Source: Pantoea eucalypti (GTDB lineage: Bacteria; Pseudomonadota; Gammaproteobacteria; Enterobacterales; Enterobacteriaceae). From it: a DNA stretch of 64,000 bases. Positions 44,603 to 53,433 of this stretch are shown here, in pieces. A model generated the notes under the pieces. It was not told the origin of the DNA. It did no database searches and worked only from the letters and a program-made list of their open reading frames with translations. Location: contig NZ_CP045721.1 in the NCBI RefSeq assembly GCF_009646115.1, positions 434,001-498,000 of the forward strand, given 5' to 3'. Both the position numbers and the translations under genes were made by a program. Position 1 is the stretch's first letter. Every line of letters starts with the position of its first letter.

Positions 44603-45544
44603 TTAGTCGCCCAGTCCGGCGGGATTGATTTCTGAACGGTCGATCTTCTCAACACCTTCACCCCAGCGGTTCAGCACCTTCTGATAGTCGCCATTGCCGA
44701 TCACGCCGTTCAGCGCAGTACTGATCGGTTCCGCCAGGCCGCTGCCTTTCTTCACGGTAACGGCGATGTGCGCCGCTTTTGGCCAGCCACCATCGACACT
44801 GCCCACCAGGCGGGTTTTACCCGTCAGTGCCGCTTTCCAGGCTCCAATCACGTTGGGACCGAAGTATGCATCTGCGCGGCCTGCCTGCAGCGCCAGCGTT
44901 TGAGCCGCATCATCTTTGGCGTAGATCGGCGTAAAGGCTTTAAGTCCCTTTGCCTGATTCTCTTTATCCCATGCCAGCAGAATCGCCTCCTGATTGGTGC
45001 CGGATCCCACGATGATCCGCAGCCCGGCGATATCCTCTGCTTTAGTCAGTGATTTTATCGGGCTGCTGGTTTTGACATAAAAACCCAGGGAGTCTTTACG
45101 GTAGGTAGCAAAGTCGAATTTCTCTTTACGATCTTTGGTCACGGTGATGTTGGAGATCGCCGCGTCATACTTGCCTGAGGCCACACCCAGCGGCCAGTCT
45201 TCCCACGACGCAGGCACGACGTTGAGTTTCAGTCCCAGGCTGTCAGCGACAAGCCGGGCAATGTCCACTTCACTGCCGAGCAGGGTTTTGTTGTCGTCGG
45301 AAAACACGGTGAGCGGTGGCGAATTCAGTGCCGCAACCGCCACGGTAAAGGAACCTGGCACCACAAAGTGATGACCGGCAGGCAACTGAGCGATGGCATC
45401 CGGATTCTTCACGGTATTGACTGGCGCTTTATTCGCTTCAAGACTGACCCGCTGGCCGTTATAGGAAACGCGGGTATCTTCCGCCAGCGCATGGCTGCTG
45501 GCCGCCAGAATAAGCAGGGCGAGAAGAGGTGATGTTTTTTTCAT
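44603..45544 (-). CDS. Amino-acid ABC transporter binding protein, first of two
   Basis: 313 residues with a signal peptide ending SHALA. Type II amino-acid binding protein; 'TVAVAALNSPPLTVFSDDNKTLLGSEVDIARL' layout near 67 and the ligand-binding [18 protein letters not shown] near 140. It is a paralogue of the operon's last gene. Predicted to deliver S-modified cysteine or a related compound to the shared permease. Confidence 0.85.
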   Translation of the reverse strand: MKKTSPLLALLILAASSHALAEDTRVSYNGQRVSLEANKAPVNTVKNPDAIAQLPAGHHFVVPGSFTVAVAALNSPPLTVFSDDNKTLLGSEVDIARLVADSLGLKLNVVPASWEDWPLGVASGKYDAAISNITVTKDRKEKFDFATYRKDSLGFYVKTSSPIKSLTKAEDIAGLRIIVGSGTNQEAILLAWDKENQAKGLKAFTPIYAKDDAAQTLALQAGRADAYFGPNVIGAWKAALTGKTRLVGSVDGGWPKAAHIAVTVKKGSGLAEPISTALNGVIGNGDYQKVLNRWGEGVEKIDRSEINPAGLGD

Positions 45545-45554
45545 GGCCTGTGCC

Positions 45555-46868
45555 CTATTGTGAGGTGAACTGATTAACGGGTTGTTTCAGGGCAAAGCTG
45601 TCGCGCAGGGTGCTGCCCGGATAGTCGCGACGCGTCAGCCCGCGAGCCTGCAGAATCGGCACCACGCGGTCGACAAAGCGTTCAAAGGTATCGGGCGTAC
45701 CGCCATTGATGATGAAGCCGTCAGCGGCCTGGGTCTCAAACCACTGCTGAAGACCATCGGCGACCTCTTCCGGTGTACCGTGGAACAGCGGGCGCGGCGT
45801 GGCGGCTTCCAGCGCCGCCTGACGCAAGGTGTGACCGTGCTCTCTGGCTTTGCGTTTGATCTCGTCGGTGGTGCTGCGGAAGCTGTTCTGACCTATGTCG
45901 CCAATATCCGGGAACGGCTGATCCAGCGGGTATTGTGAAAAGTCGTGATGGTCGAAGAAACGCCCCAGGTAATTAAGCGCATCGGTAATTGATACCAGCG
46001 CCGCCGTGGTCTGATACTGGCGCTCCACATCCTCTGCATCATCGCCAACAATCACGCTGACACCCTGGAAGATGTGCAGATCCTCTGGCTGACGGCCATT
46101 CGCCTCCAGTTGCTGCTTCACATCCTGATAAAACGCCTGCGCCTCTTCGCGGGTCGGCTGATGGGTAAAGATGGCGTCAGCGTGGCGCGCCGCCAGCTTT
46201 TTACCGTCCTCAGAGGCCCCGGCCTGGAAGATAATCGGACGGCCCTGCGGCGTGCGGGCAATGTTCAGCGGCCCCTGCACCTGGAAGAAGTCACCGTGAT
46301 GATCGAGCGTATGTAACTTTGCCGGATCGAAGAACTGCCCACTCGCTTTGTCGCGCACAAAAGCATCCTGCTCCCACGAATCCCATAAACCTTTCACCAC
46401 CTGCAGATACTCATCGGCAATGCGGTAACGCAACGCATGCTCAGGATGTTTCTGGCGGGAAAAGTTTTTTGCGGAACCTTCCAGCGGCGAGGTCACCACA
46501 TTCCACCCCGCGCGACCGCCGCTGAGGTGATCGAGGCTGGCAAACTGACGCGCCACGGTGAACGGCTCGCTGTAGGACGTGGAAACGGTGCCGACCAGTC
46601 CCAGATGTTCCGTAACGCCCGCCAGGGCAGACAGGAGTGTCAGCGGTTCAAAGCGATTGAGAAAGTGTGGTATCGATTTCTCATTAATAAATAATCCGTC
46701 GGCGACAAACAGGAAGTCGAGCTTGCCCTGCTCCGCTTTACGGGCGATTTTTTTGGCGTAATCCAGGCTGATGCTGGCATCAGCCTGTGCCGCAGGATGG
46801 CGCCAGGCGGACATGTTTCCCGATGCGCCATGCAGAATAGTGCCCAGCCGAAGTTGTCTTGTGGTCAT
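45555..46868 (-). CDS. FMN-dependent monooxygenase, NtaA/SnaA/DszA family (YxeK/YtnJ-like)
   Basis: 437 residues, TIM-barrel flavin monooxygenase of the bacterial luciferase superfamily. Features: [19 protein letters not shown] at the start, [12 protein letters not shown] near 52, [30 protein letters not shown] near 97, and [23 protein letters not shown] near 205. Uses reduced FMN and O2. YxeK/YtnJ relatives oxidise N-acetyl-S-alkylcysteines so that the C-S bond breaks. Needs a separate flavin reductase, not seen in this operon. Confidence 0.87.
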   Translation of the reverse strand: MTTRQLRLGTILHGASGNMSAWRHPAAQADASISLDYAKKIARKAEQGKLDFLFVADGLFINEKSIPHFLNRFEPLTLLSALAGVTEHLGLVGTVSTSYSEPFTVARQFASLDHLSGGRAGWNVVTSPLEGSAKNFSRQKHPEHALRYRIADEYLQVVKGLWDSWEQDAFVRDKASGQFFDPAKLHTLDHHGDFFQVQGPLNIARTPQGRPIIFQAGASEDGKKLAARHADAIFTHQPTREEAQAFYQDVKQQLEANGRQPEDLHIFQGVSVIVGDDAEDVERQYQTTAALVSITDALNYLGRFFDHHDFSQYPLDQPFPDIGDIGQNSFRSTTDEIKRKAREHGHTLRQAALEAATPRPLFHGTPEEVADGLQQWFETQAADGFIINGGTPDTFERFVDRVVPILQARGLTRRDYPGSTLRDSFALKQPVNQFTSQ

Positions 46869-46948
46869 GATGCTCTCTCTTTTTTAGTCGTAGCGGTGCC
46901 CGACGACGGTGTTCAGAACCGTCGTGCGTTAGCGGGCTGCAGATGAAT

Positions 46949-48100
46949 TCAGTTCAGAATGGATTCCCGACATCGCGCATTAAGATGTTGCAGCGCCTGG
47001 CGGGCCAGTCGGGCAAAGTAGTCGGCGGCGGGGGCAATCAGCGCCTCATCCGGGGTAAAACTGGCGTGATGCAGACCAAAATCACTGGCGCTGCCAATGC
47101 TGACAAACGCACCGGGCACCTGTTGCAGATAAAAGGCAAAATCTTCGCCCAGCAGATGCAGATCGGCCGTCTGCACCCGATAACCCGCCTGCTGCGCCAC
47201 TTCACTGCTGAAGTTCGCCCAGTGCGCGTCATTGATCAGCACCGGCGGGCCAGGATGCCAGCTCAGGGTTGCCTGCGCGCCATTGGCTTCGGCAACGTGT
47301 TCAACCAGCACCCGCACCCGCTGCTCCAGTTCCGCGCGCACCCGTAAATCATGGGTTCGGGCCGTGCCGCCAAACTCAACGCCGCCGGGTAACACGTTCC
47401 AGCTTTTACCGCCGTCGATACGCGTAATACTCAGCACCAGACTGTCCAGGGCACTGAAGCTGCGGCTGGTGAGTCCCTGTAACGCCTGAATGATCTGGCT
47501 GGCGGTGACAATGCTGTCGACGCCCTGTTCCGGATACGCAGCGTGTGCGCCTTTGCCAGTCACGCAAATAATAAATTTATCCGTATTGGCGTAGAACGCC
47601 CCGCTGCGGGTAGCGAATGTGCCAATGGGCAGCGAGGGTTCATTGTGCATGCCGAAAATGGCCTGTACCTCATCAAGTGCACCCGCCTCAATAAACTGTC
47701 TGGCTCCTCGCGCGATCTCCTCTGCGGGCTGAAACAGAATACGTACCCGGCCAGGTAATTGATCGGACAGCGTATTGAGCTGTAACGCTGCGCCCAGCAT
47801 CACCGCGCTGTGCAGGTCGTGACCGCAGGCGTGCATGACGCCAGGATGACGGGAATGAAACCGCACGCCACTCGCCTCATGGATCGGTAGTGCATCGATA
47901 TCCGCGCGCAGCGCAATCACCGTCTCTCCACTGCCAATCTCCGCCACCACGCCCGTCTCGAGGGGATAATCCAGAATCCTGATGCCCGCTGCGGCTAACC
48001 ATCCCCGCAGTCGCGCCGTGGTCGCAAACTCCTGACCCGACAGCTCTGGCCAGGTATGCAGTTCACGTCGCCATTCGATCAGTTGTGACTCATGGTTCAT
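46949..48100 (-). CDS. M20 family amidohydrolase (YxeP/HipO-like)
   Basis: 383 residues of the M20D aminoacylase family: catalytic/metal motifs ALRADIDALPI near 66, MHACGHDLHSAVML near 92, QPAEEIARGARQ near 130, and the dimerisation domain GKGAHAAYPEQGVDSI near 185, with a late GEDFAFYLQ. Relatives remove the N-acetyl group from S-alkylcysteine or cysteine products. The start at 48100 follows GGAGAG. A paralogue sits at 60166-61305. Confidence 0.87.
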   Translation of the reverse strand: MNHESQLIEWRRELHTWPELSGQEFATTARLRGWLAAAGIRILDYPLETGVVAEIGSGETVIALRADIDALPIHEASGVRFHSRHPGVMHACGHDLHSAVMLGAALQLNTLSDQLPGRVRILFQPAEEIARGARQFIEAGALDEVQAIFGMHNEPSLPIGTFATRSGAFYANTDKFIICVTGKGAHAAYPEQGVDSIVTASQIIQALQGLTSRSFSALDSLVLSITRIDGGKSWNVLPGGVEFGGTARTHDLRVRAELEQRVRVLVEHVAEANGAQATLSWHPGPPVLINDAHWANFSSEVAQQAGYRVQTADLHLLGEDFAFYLQQVPGAFVSIGSASDFGLHHASFTPDEALIAPAADYFARLARQALQHLNARCRESILN

Positions 48101-48119
48101 GATGACTCTCCACTGAGAT

Positions 48120-49118
48120 TCAGGCTGCGACCAGATGATGCGTAGCCAGCAGTTCAAGTGACGTCAGGCGGGCAACCGGCTCGGTAATCGGCGTGTCGAT
48201 CACGAACTCATCAATATCAAAGTTATGATGCAGTGCATCCAGTTGAGCATGAACCTGCGCTGATGTGCCTTTTAGCAATGACGGTGTGCGCGGCTCTATT
48301 TTGTAATCCTTGTAACCGCCCTGACGCACATAGCGTTCGGCCTGCTCAAGACTGGCGACATTGACGCCTGGGCCCTCTTTCACTGCGACGTGATAATGGC
48401 GGAGACCGGAAACCAGCAGGTCTGCGCCGGCGGGTGAATCGGCCACCACCACCTGTACAGCCACCAGTGCGCGCTGACCGTGACTCAGGCGGGAGAAAGT
48501 ACTTAACGCGCGCTCCAGTAACTGACGATCGCCATTGAGGTGGGCCGCAAACACAAACTGCCAGCCCAGACTGGCGGCGAGCCGGGCGCTCTCTTCACTG
48601 GCACCCAACAGAAAACGATTGGCCGGACGTGACGGCAGTGGCGTGGCGGCTAAGCCTTCGTCATCAACATGAGGTTGAGCGTGCGTGAGCCAGCTATCCA
48701 GCAGCTGAAGCTGATTAGCAAAGCTCCCTTTTTTAGCGGCATCGACACCCTGTTGCAGTGCATGGGTGGAGAGCGGTAATCCACCTGGCGCTTTGCCTAC
48801 ACCGAGATCGATACGTCCGGGAGCCAGAGAGGCGAGCAGATTAAAGTTTTCTGCCACTTTATAGGGGCTGTAATGCTGCAACATCACTCCGCCCGATCCG
48901 ACGCGAATATGACGGGTCTGGGCAACGATCCACGCAATTAACACTTCCGGTGAAGGACTGGCGAGCTGCGCGGTGTTGTGATGTTCTGCCAGCCAGAAAC
49001 GGTGATATCCCCACTCCTCTGCCAGCTGGGCCAGCTGCAGGGTGCGCTGCAGCGCTGCGGTGGGCGTCTCGCCCTGCAGCACGGGTGCTTTATCTAACAG
49101 ACTCAATCGATATGCCAT
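48120..49118 (-). CDS. Luciferase-like FMN oxidoreductase (YtmO/MsnO8-like)
   Basis: 332 residues, LLM-class flavin enzyme: RFWLAEHHNTAQLASPSPEVLI near 40, GSGGVMLQHYSPYKVAENF near 74, LGVGKAPGG near 104, then FLLGASEESARLAASLGWQFVFA. It is the first gene of the operon, as an extra monooxygenase beside the DszA-type one; Bacillus ytm also has this pair. The precise substrate is unknown. Confidence 0.84.
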   Translation of the reverse strand: MAYRLSLLDKAPVLQGETPTAALQRTLQLAQLAEEWGYHRFWLAEHHNTAQLASPSPEVLIAWIVAQTRHIRVGSGGVMLQHYSPYKVAENFNLLASLAPGRIDLGVGKAPGGLPLSTHALQQGVDAAKKGSFANQLQLLDSWLTHAQPHVDDEGLAATPLPSRPANRFLLGASEESARLAASLGWQFVFAAHLNGDRQLLERALSTFSRLSHGQRALVAVQVVVADSPAGADLLVSGLRHYHVAVKEGPGVNVASLEQAERYVRQGGYKDYKIEPRTPSLLKGTSAQVHAQLDALHHNFDIDEFVIDTPITEPVARLTSLELLATHHLVAA

Positions 49119-49176
49119 TCACCTGGTCCTTGTTAATTCCGGTTGCTGACCAGTGTGCTGCGCAGGTGATTATTGG

Positions 49177-49196
49177 TAAAACATCATATTGTTTTA
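49177..49196. promoter_or_regulatory. 7-bp inverted repeat upstream of the sulfur-salvage operon
   Basis: TAAAACA (49177-49183) and TGTTTTA (49190-49196) are inverted copies with six bases between, 59 bases before the first start codon. A possible operator. From 49197 to 49537 no gene is supported; a 65-codon frame at 49319-49516 has no ribosome site. Confidence 0.35.
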
Positions 49197-49537
49197 TGCT
49201 TTATTGAATTCGTCATAATGGGGAGGGATGAAAGGATAAATGAGGATAACGGCGCTGAAACAGGATTTGATAGCCAGATCTCACGGATAAAACGGCCTGT
49301 TACCTGAAAAAAAGGCGATTGAAACCAGCGAGCCGGCAAAGTTATGCAGAAAATCGTCTTAAGTATGGAAAGCTGTTATGCGTTCTGCCGCGGCGCTGCC
49401 TTGATAACAGACATCGGGAATACAACACACTGAAGTCCATTCTGTACTGGAGGAAGAAAGCGCAGAACGTCGGGCAATTAAATAAGCATACTGAGCTTTC
49501 AATTGAGGAAAGATAAGTGACTAAAACATTATTTTAG

Positions 49538-50272
49538 TTAAGGTCGCTGCGAGTTTTGTTTCAGAGGAAAATACCGGGTATTGATAATCGCCACATTGAC
49601 TTCACAGGGAATGCCGTCGTCGAGATAGACCGTTTCATTAAGCTGAATGACCGCATCGCCTTCCGCTAAATTAAGTAACGTAAGTGATTGTGTATCCGCA
49701 AGATTGACGGCTGTTAAATGCTGGTCTCTGAGCTGAACTTTTTTACCTGTCACCTCTTCAATATAGGCATATTTGGAGATTTCCAGCTTGCTGAATTCCA
49801 TGCTGTTGAACAGGTTTACTGGCAGGTGGATATGTTCCAGTGCCACCGGAATATCGTCAAAACACATCAGACGTAAAATTTTATAAATCTGATCGCTGCT
49901 CTTGATACGCAGTGCCTGGGCCATGTCCGCTGAAGGAACCCTGACGATACTGACAGAGATGATTTTTCTGACACCTTTATGGCCATTTCTCTGAGCCTGA
50001 TAATCAAAAGGTGAAAGCACATGATATCGGTGAGCCTGGCTACTTATCTCCGCGGAACCCACAAAAATACCCGATCCTTTTACCCGATATATTCTCTGCT
50101 GTTCTACCAGAATACGTGTCGCCTCACGCACTGTTGCGCGTGTAATGCCGATATTTTTGGCAATTGATATTTCGGTATCCAGCTTTTCTCCGGGTTGAAG
50201 GCCATCATCCTTAATTTTATTGAGGATGTAATTAACCACCTCTTTTTGCTTTTCAGTAATGCCATCAGCCAT
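49538..50272 (-). CDS. GntR-family regulator with UTRA domain (HutC type)
   Basis: 244 residues: N-terminal winged helix (about 5-70; GEKLDTEISIAKNIGITRATVREATRIL) and a UTRA ligand domain (about 90-240; DDIPVALEHIHLPVNLF and DDGIPCEVNVAIINTRYFPL). The ATG at 50272 has GGAAG upstream; the frame extends to 50383. Divergent from an ascorbate-type PTS, which it probably represses in the absence of the sugar phosphate. Confidence 0.86.
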   Translation of the reverse strand: MADGITEKQKEVVNYILNKIKDDGLQPGEKLDTEISIAKNIGITRATVREATRILVEQQRIYRVKGSGIFVGSAEISSQAHRYHVLSPFDYQAQRNGHKGVRKIISVSIVRVPSADMAQALRIKSSDQIYKILRLMCFDDIPVALEHIHLPVNLFNSMEFSKLEISKYAYIEEVTGKKVQLRDQHLTAVNLADTQSLTLLNLAEGDAVIQLNETVYLDDGIPCEVNVAIINTRYFPLKQNSQRP

Positions 50273-50483
50273 TGGCTTTCTTCCCATTTGCGTGAAGGAC
50301 GGTCTCCCTCTAATCCGTGTCAGTACAGTTCTGCCTGACATTGCCGGATGAGTACCACTACGGCTCGCTGAATATGTGATCAACTTATCAAATTGGCACT
50401 GATGTTAAGCCTGTTCAGCCAAATTTTAACTTTACATGTTGTGTCAGTACACGTCGAAGGACATTATCGAGATGACTAGACAT

Positions 50484-50513
50484 CTTTAACATGTACAGAT
50501 GTACCGGTTAAAG
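50484..50513. promoter_or_regulatory. 30-bp interrupted palindrome, likely GntR operator
   Basis: CTTTAAC, two bases, GTACA, two bases, TGTAC, two bases, GTTAAAG. The arms are perfectly symmetrical over 12 paired bases per side. It lies 204 bases before the EIIA start. In addition an 11-bp direct repeat GTGTCAGTACA occurs at 50317-50327 and 50441-50451. No gene is supported elsewhere in 50273-50716. Confidence 0.6.
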
Positions 50514-50716
50514 TGAAATTTAATTTTATGTGCACGCTAAGAAACGCGTTATTTCTTAACGGCTTGATAAAACGTTCTTTTACGAATCGGACTGCCTTTA
50601 TTTTCCCGCACAGTGAGTGGACGCAGGTTGCCTGCAGGTTCAGTCAAAAAGGGATGAAAGGCGTTTTAATAAAAAATGACTGTACATATTCAGGCATTTT
50701 CAGCAGGAGCAAGGCG

Positions 50717-51166
50717 ATGTCACACCTGGCTAAGTGGTTAAACAACGAGAAAATCCAGTACGTCGAAAGCGTTGCTGACTGGCAGGAAGCACTCGTCATT
50801 GCGGGGCGTCCTCTGCTCAGTGAGGGCGCAATCTCGCAGGATTACATTGATGCGATCATTCAGCAAAAAGAGGAGATCGGGCCCTTTTTCGTCATCGCTC
50901 CGCAGATTGCAATGCCTCACGCCCGTCCGGAACAGGGCGCGCACAAACTAGGGTTGTCGATTGTGCTGCTGGGCACAGCCGTGAAATTTGACTCAGAAGA
51001 GAACGATCCGGTAAAGGCCATTTTTATGTTTGCCGCGCCGGACAGCAATAGCCATATCGAAATGATTTCTGAGCTTGCAGAAGTTCTGTCTGATGAAGCG
51101 ATCATGGCCCAACTCTTCAGGGTGACCAGTAAAGAAGCGCTGATAACGATTTTATCGGGCGTCTGA
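50717..51166 (+). CDS. PTS ascorbate-type EIIA component (UlaC-like)
   Basis: 149 residues, EIIA of the mannitol/ascorbate type. The phosphorylated His is H68 in APQIAMPHARPEQGA. The start at 50717 is chosen because AGGAGCAAGG precedes it; the open frame extends to 50513 without a site. First gene of the PTS operon. Confidence 0.87.
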   Translation: MSHLAKWLNNEKIQYVESVADWQEALVIAGRPLLSEGAISQDYIDAIIQQKEEIGPFFVIAPQIAMPHARPEQGAHKLGLSIVLLGTAVKFDSEENDPVKAIFMFAAPDSNSHIEMISELAEVLSDEAIMAQLFRVTSKEALITILSGV

Positions 51167-51214
51167 ATTGCCCGCTAAAACACGACATGTGATCAACAGT
51201 GAATGAGGTGAGAT

Positions 51215-51487
51215 ATGAAAATTATGGCGGTTTGTGGTTCAGGTCTGGGCAGCAGCTTCATGATGGAAATGAACATTAAGAAGGTGCTTAAAACTATTGG
51301 TGTTGAAGCGGAAGTTGAACATTCTGATCTCGGCTCTGTTACGCCCGATGTGGCGGATGTTTTTGTGATGGCAAAAGATATTGCCTACAGCGCCAACCTT
51401 CCTGAACAGAAGGTTATCATCATTAACAACATTATTGACCTGAAAGAAGTGGAACAAAAAATACGCGAGTATTTTGAGAAAAACTGA
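51215..51487 (+). CDS. PTS ascorbate-type EIIB component (UlaB-like)
   Basis: 90 residues, lactose/ascorbate-type EIIB fold with the phosphocysteine in CGSGLGSSFMMEMN (Cys7). It passes phosphate from EIIA to the incoming sugar. Preceded by TGAGGTGAG. Confidence 0.87.
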   Translation: MKIMAVCGSGLGSSFMMEMNIKKVLKTIGVEAEVEHSDLGSVTPDVADVFVMAKDIAYSANLPEQKVIIINNIIDLKEVEQKIREYFEKN

Positions 51488-51526
51488 CGCTAATAATTAG
51501 ATAAACACCTTACCCTCGAGGTTAAT

Positions 51527-52900
51527 ATGTTTACTCAAAATCTTTTGCAGTTCGTCGTCGACGTGCTGAAAGTGCCCTCAATATTAGTCGGACTGGTGGC
51601 ATGTTTCGGACTGATTGCGCAGAAGAAGCCGTTTCCTGACGTTATTAAGGGCACGGTTAAAACCATTCTGGGCTTCCTGGTGCTGGCAGGCGGAGCGACC
51701 GTTCTGGTTGGTTCCCTGACACCACTTGGCGACATTTTTAAACATGCATTTGATGTTCAGGGCATCATTCCTAATAACGAAGCAATGGTCTCTATCGCAC
51801 TGGCAAAATATGGTGCGCCAACCACGATGATCATGGCCTTCGGTATGGTCGCTAACATCGTTGTTGCCCGATTTACCCGACTTAAATATATCTACCTTTC
51901 CGGCCATGTGACGTTCTATATGGCCTGTATGATCGCGATTATTTTATCAGTTGCCGGTTTTGAAGGTGTGCAGCTTATTTACACCGGCTCACTGCTTCTG
52001 GGTATTCTGATGGCCACCTTCCCGGCAATTGCACAGCCTTATATGCGTAAGATCATCGGGGGCGACCATGTCGCGCTGGCGCATACCGGGAGCATTGGCT
52101 ATGTCTTATCTGGCTGGATCGGCTCTTTAGTGGGTAAAGGTTCTAAATCCACCGAAGAGATGAACATGCCAAAAAACCTCAGTTTTTTGCGCGACAGCAC
52201 GATCTCCATCTCGCTAACGATGATGATTATTTACTTAATCCTGTCGGTGTCAGCAGGTAAAGAGTATGTAGAGGCCAACTTCAGTCATGGTCAGAACTAC
52301 CTGGTTTACTCGTTTATTCAGGCCATAACTTTTGCGGCGGGCGTCTTTATTATTCTGCAGGGTGTGCGCTTAATCCTGGCTGAGATCGTTCCGGCCTTTA
52401 CCGGCTTTTCAGAAAAACTGGTACCGGAGGCAAGACCCGCGCTGGATTGCCCGATTGTTTTCCCTTATGCCCCGAATGCGGTGCTGGTCGGCTTTATCTC
52501 CAGCTTTGTTGGTGGCCTGGTTGGGCTGTTTGTCCTCGGTCAACTGCATTGGGTATTAATTCTGCCGGGTGTTGTGCCCCACTTCTTCTGTGGCGCTACG
52601 GCGGGCGTATTTGGTAATGCCACCGGTGGCAAACGCGGGGCGATTTGCGGTGCCTTTGCACATGGCCTGCTGATTACCTTCCTGCCTGTCGCCCTGCTAC
52701 CGGTGCTGGGACAGATTGGCCTGACCAATACGACCTTCTCGGATACCGACTTCGGCGTGACCGGCATTCTGCTTGGCAATATGGCTCACTTTATGGACAA
52801 GGGAACCATCACCATGATCATCACCGGTATTTTTGGCTTGTTAGTGATTTATAACTTCATGGCCAAAAAGAAGGCACCTGCTGAAACGAATGCAGGGTAA
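51527..52900 (+). CDS. PTS ascorbate-type EIIC component (UlaA/SgaT-like)
   Basis: 457 residues with about 11 membrane helices, matching the UlaA/SgaT permease: FTQNLLQFVVDVLKVPSILVGLVACFGLIAQ at the start, MKIIGGDHVALAHTGSIGYVLSGWIG near 170, and NAVLVGFISSFVGGLVG near 320. No decarboxylase, epimerase or lactonase genes of the ula regulon are next to it, so the sugar could be ascorbate or another pentitol- or sugar-acid-like compound. No PTS catabolic gene in the window. Confidence 0.86.
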   Translation: MFTQNLLQFVVDVLKVPSILVGLVACFGLIAQKKPFPDVIKGTVKTILGFLVLAGGATVLVGSLTPLGDIFKHAFDVQGIIPNNEAMVSIALAKYGAPTTMIMAFGMVANIVVARFTRLKYIYLSGHVTFYMACMIAIILSVAGFEGVQLIYTGSLLLGILMATFPAIAQPYMRKIIGGDHVALAHTGSIGYVLSGWIGSLVGKGSKSTEEMNMPKNLSFLRDSTISISLTMMIIYLILSVSAGKEYVEANFSHGQNYLVYSFIQAITFAAGVFIILQGVRLILAEIVPAFTGFSEKLVPEARPALDCPIVFPYAPNAVLVGFISSFVGGLVGLFVLGQLHWVLILPGVVPHFFCGATAGVFGNATGGKRGAICGAFAHGLLITFLPVALLPVLGQIGLTNTTFSDTDFGVTGILLGNMAHFMDKGTITMIITGIFGLLVIYNFMAKKKAPAETNAG

Positions 52901-52917
52901 AAAGAAAGTGTACTAAA

Positions 52918-52944
52918 CCAGAAAGGGTGATTAGCCCTTTCTGG
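52918..52944 (+). terminator. Hairpin after the PTS operon
   Basis: CCAGAAAGGG (52918-52927) and CCCTTTCTGG (52935-52944) form a perfect 10-bp stem with a seven-base loop, 17 bases after the EIIC stop. No T run follows, so efficiency is uncertain. Confidence 0.6.
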
Positions 52945-53128
52945 GTGTGTGCTTCATCGGCTCTTCATTCCCCTCCTGGTTCTTATCAGAATCCCCCTCA
53001 CCTGTGCCGACAATAGCCGTTATTTACGCTCGTTACGCTCATCCCTGACCTGAAACGCCTCATCGTGACACAGATTCACTGACATTCTCTGGCACTAATC
53101 ACGCTAAAAAAGGACTATTCCGAACACA

Positions 53129-53150
53129 AAATGTGATCTATGTCACACTT
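53129..53150. promoter_or_regulatory. CRP-cAMP site upstream of dfoJ
   Basis: TGTGA-TCTATG-TCACA is a perfect match to the CRP core TGTGA-N6-TCACA. It lies about 290 bases before dfoJ and about 55 bases before the Fur-like site. No gene occurs in 52945-53433. Confidence 0.75.
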
Positions 53151-53200
53151 ACAACATTAGTCCGGCTAATAGATAAAATTTAACAATAAAACAATTGAAT

Positions 53201-53219
53201 GATAATGATTAACATTTAC
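53201..53219. promoter_or_regulatory. Fur box upstream of dfoJ
   Basis: GATAATGAT is followed by a centre base and AACATTTAC. This gives about 15 of 19 matches to the Fur consensus. Iron-replete Fur should repress the siderophore operon. Confidence 0.7.
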
Positions 53220-53433
53220 ACTCTCATCCGCATATAACAAAGCGTTAAACGCTGCGAAATCCACAAATAATATGCGGTATTTATTTTTTTAAGGTTAAAA
53301 CCCTGGCGTCTTTGGTTGTCAGGATTATTATCTGGTTAGTCAGATTTATGTTTACTGGAGTTGTTGAGCGCACATCCAACGCTGCTGGCTTAATGCCGGC
53401 AGGGTCACTGGTATTAACGCACAGGAACTGAAC

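Noticed and set aside
49319..49516. 65-codon plus-strand ORF in the gap before the GntR gene
   Set aside because: No ribosome site and no recognisable protein features.
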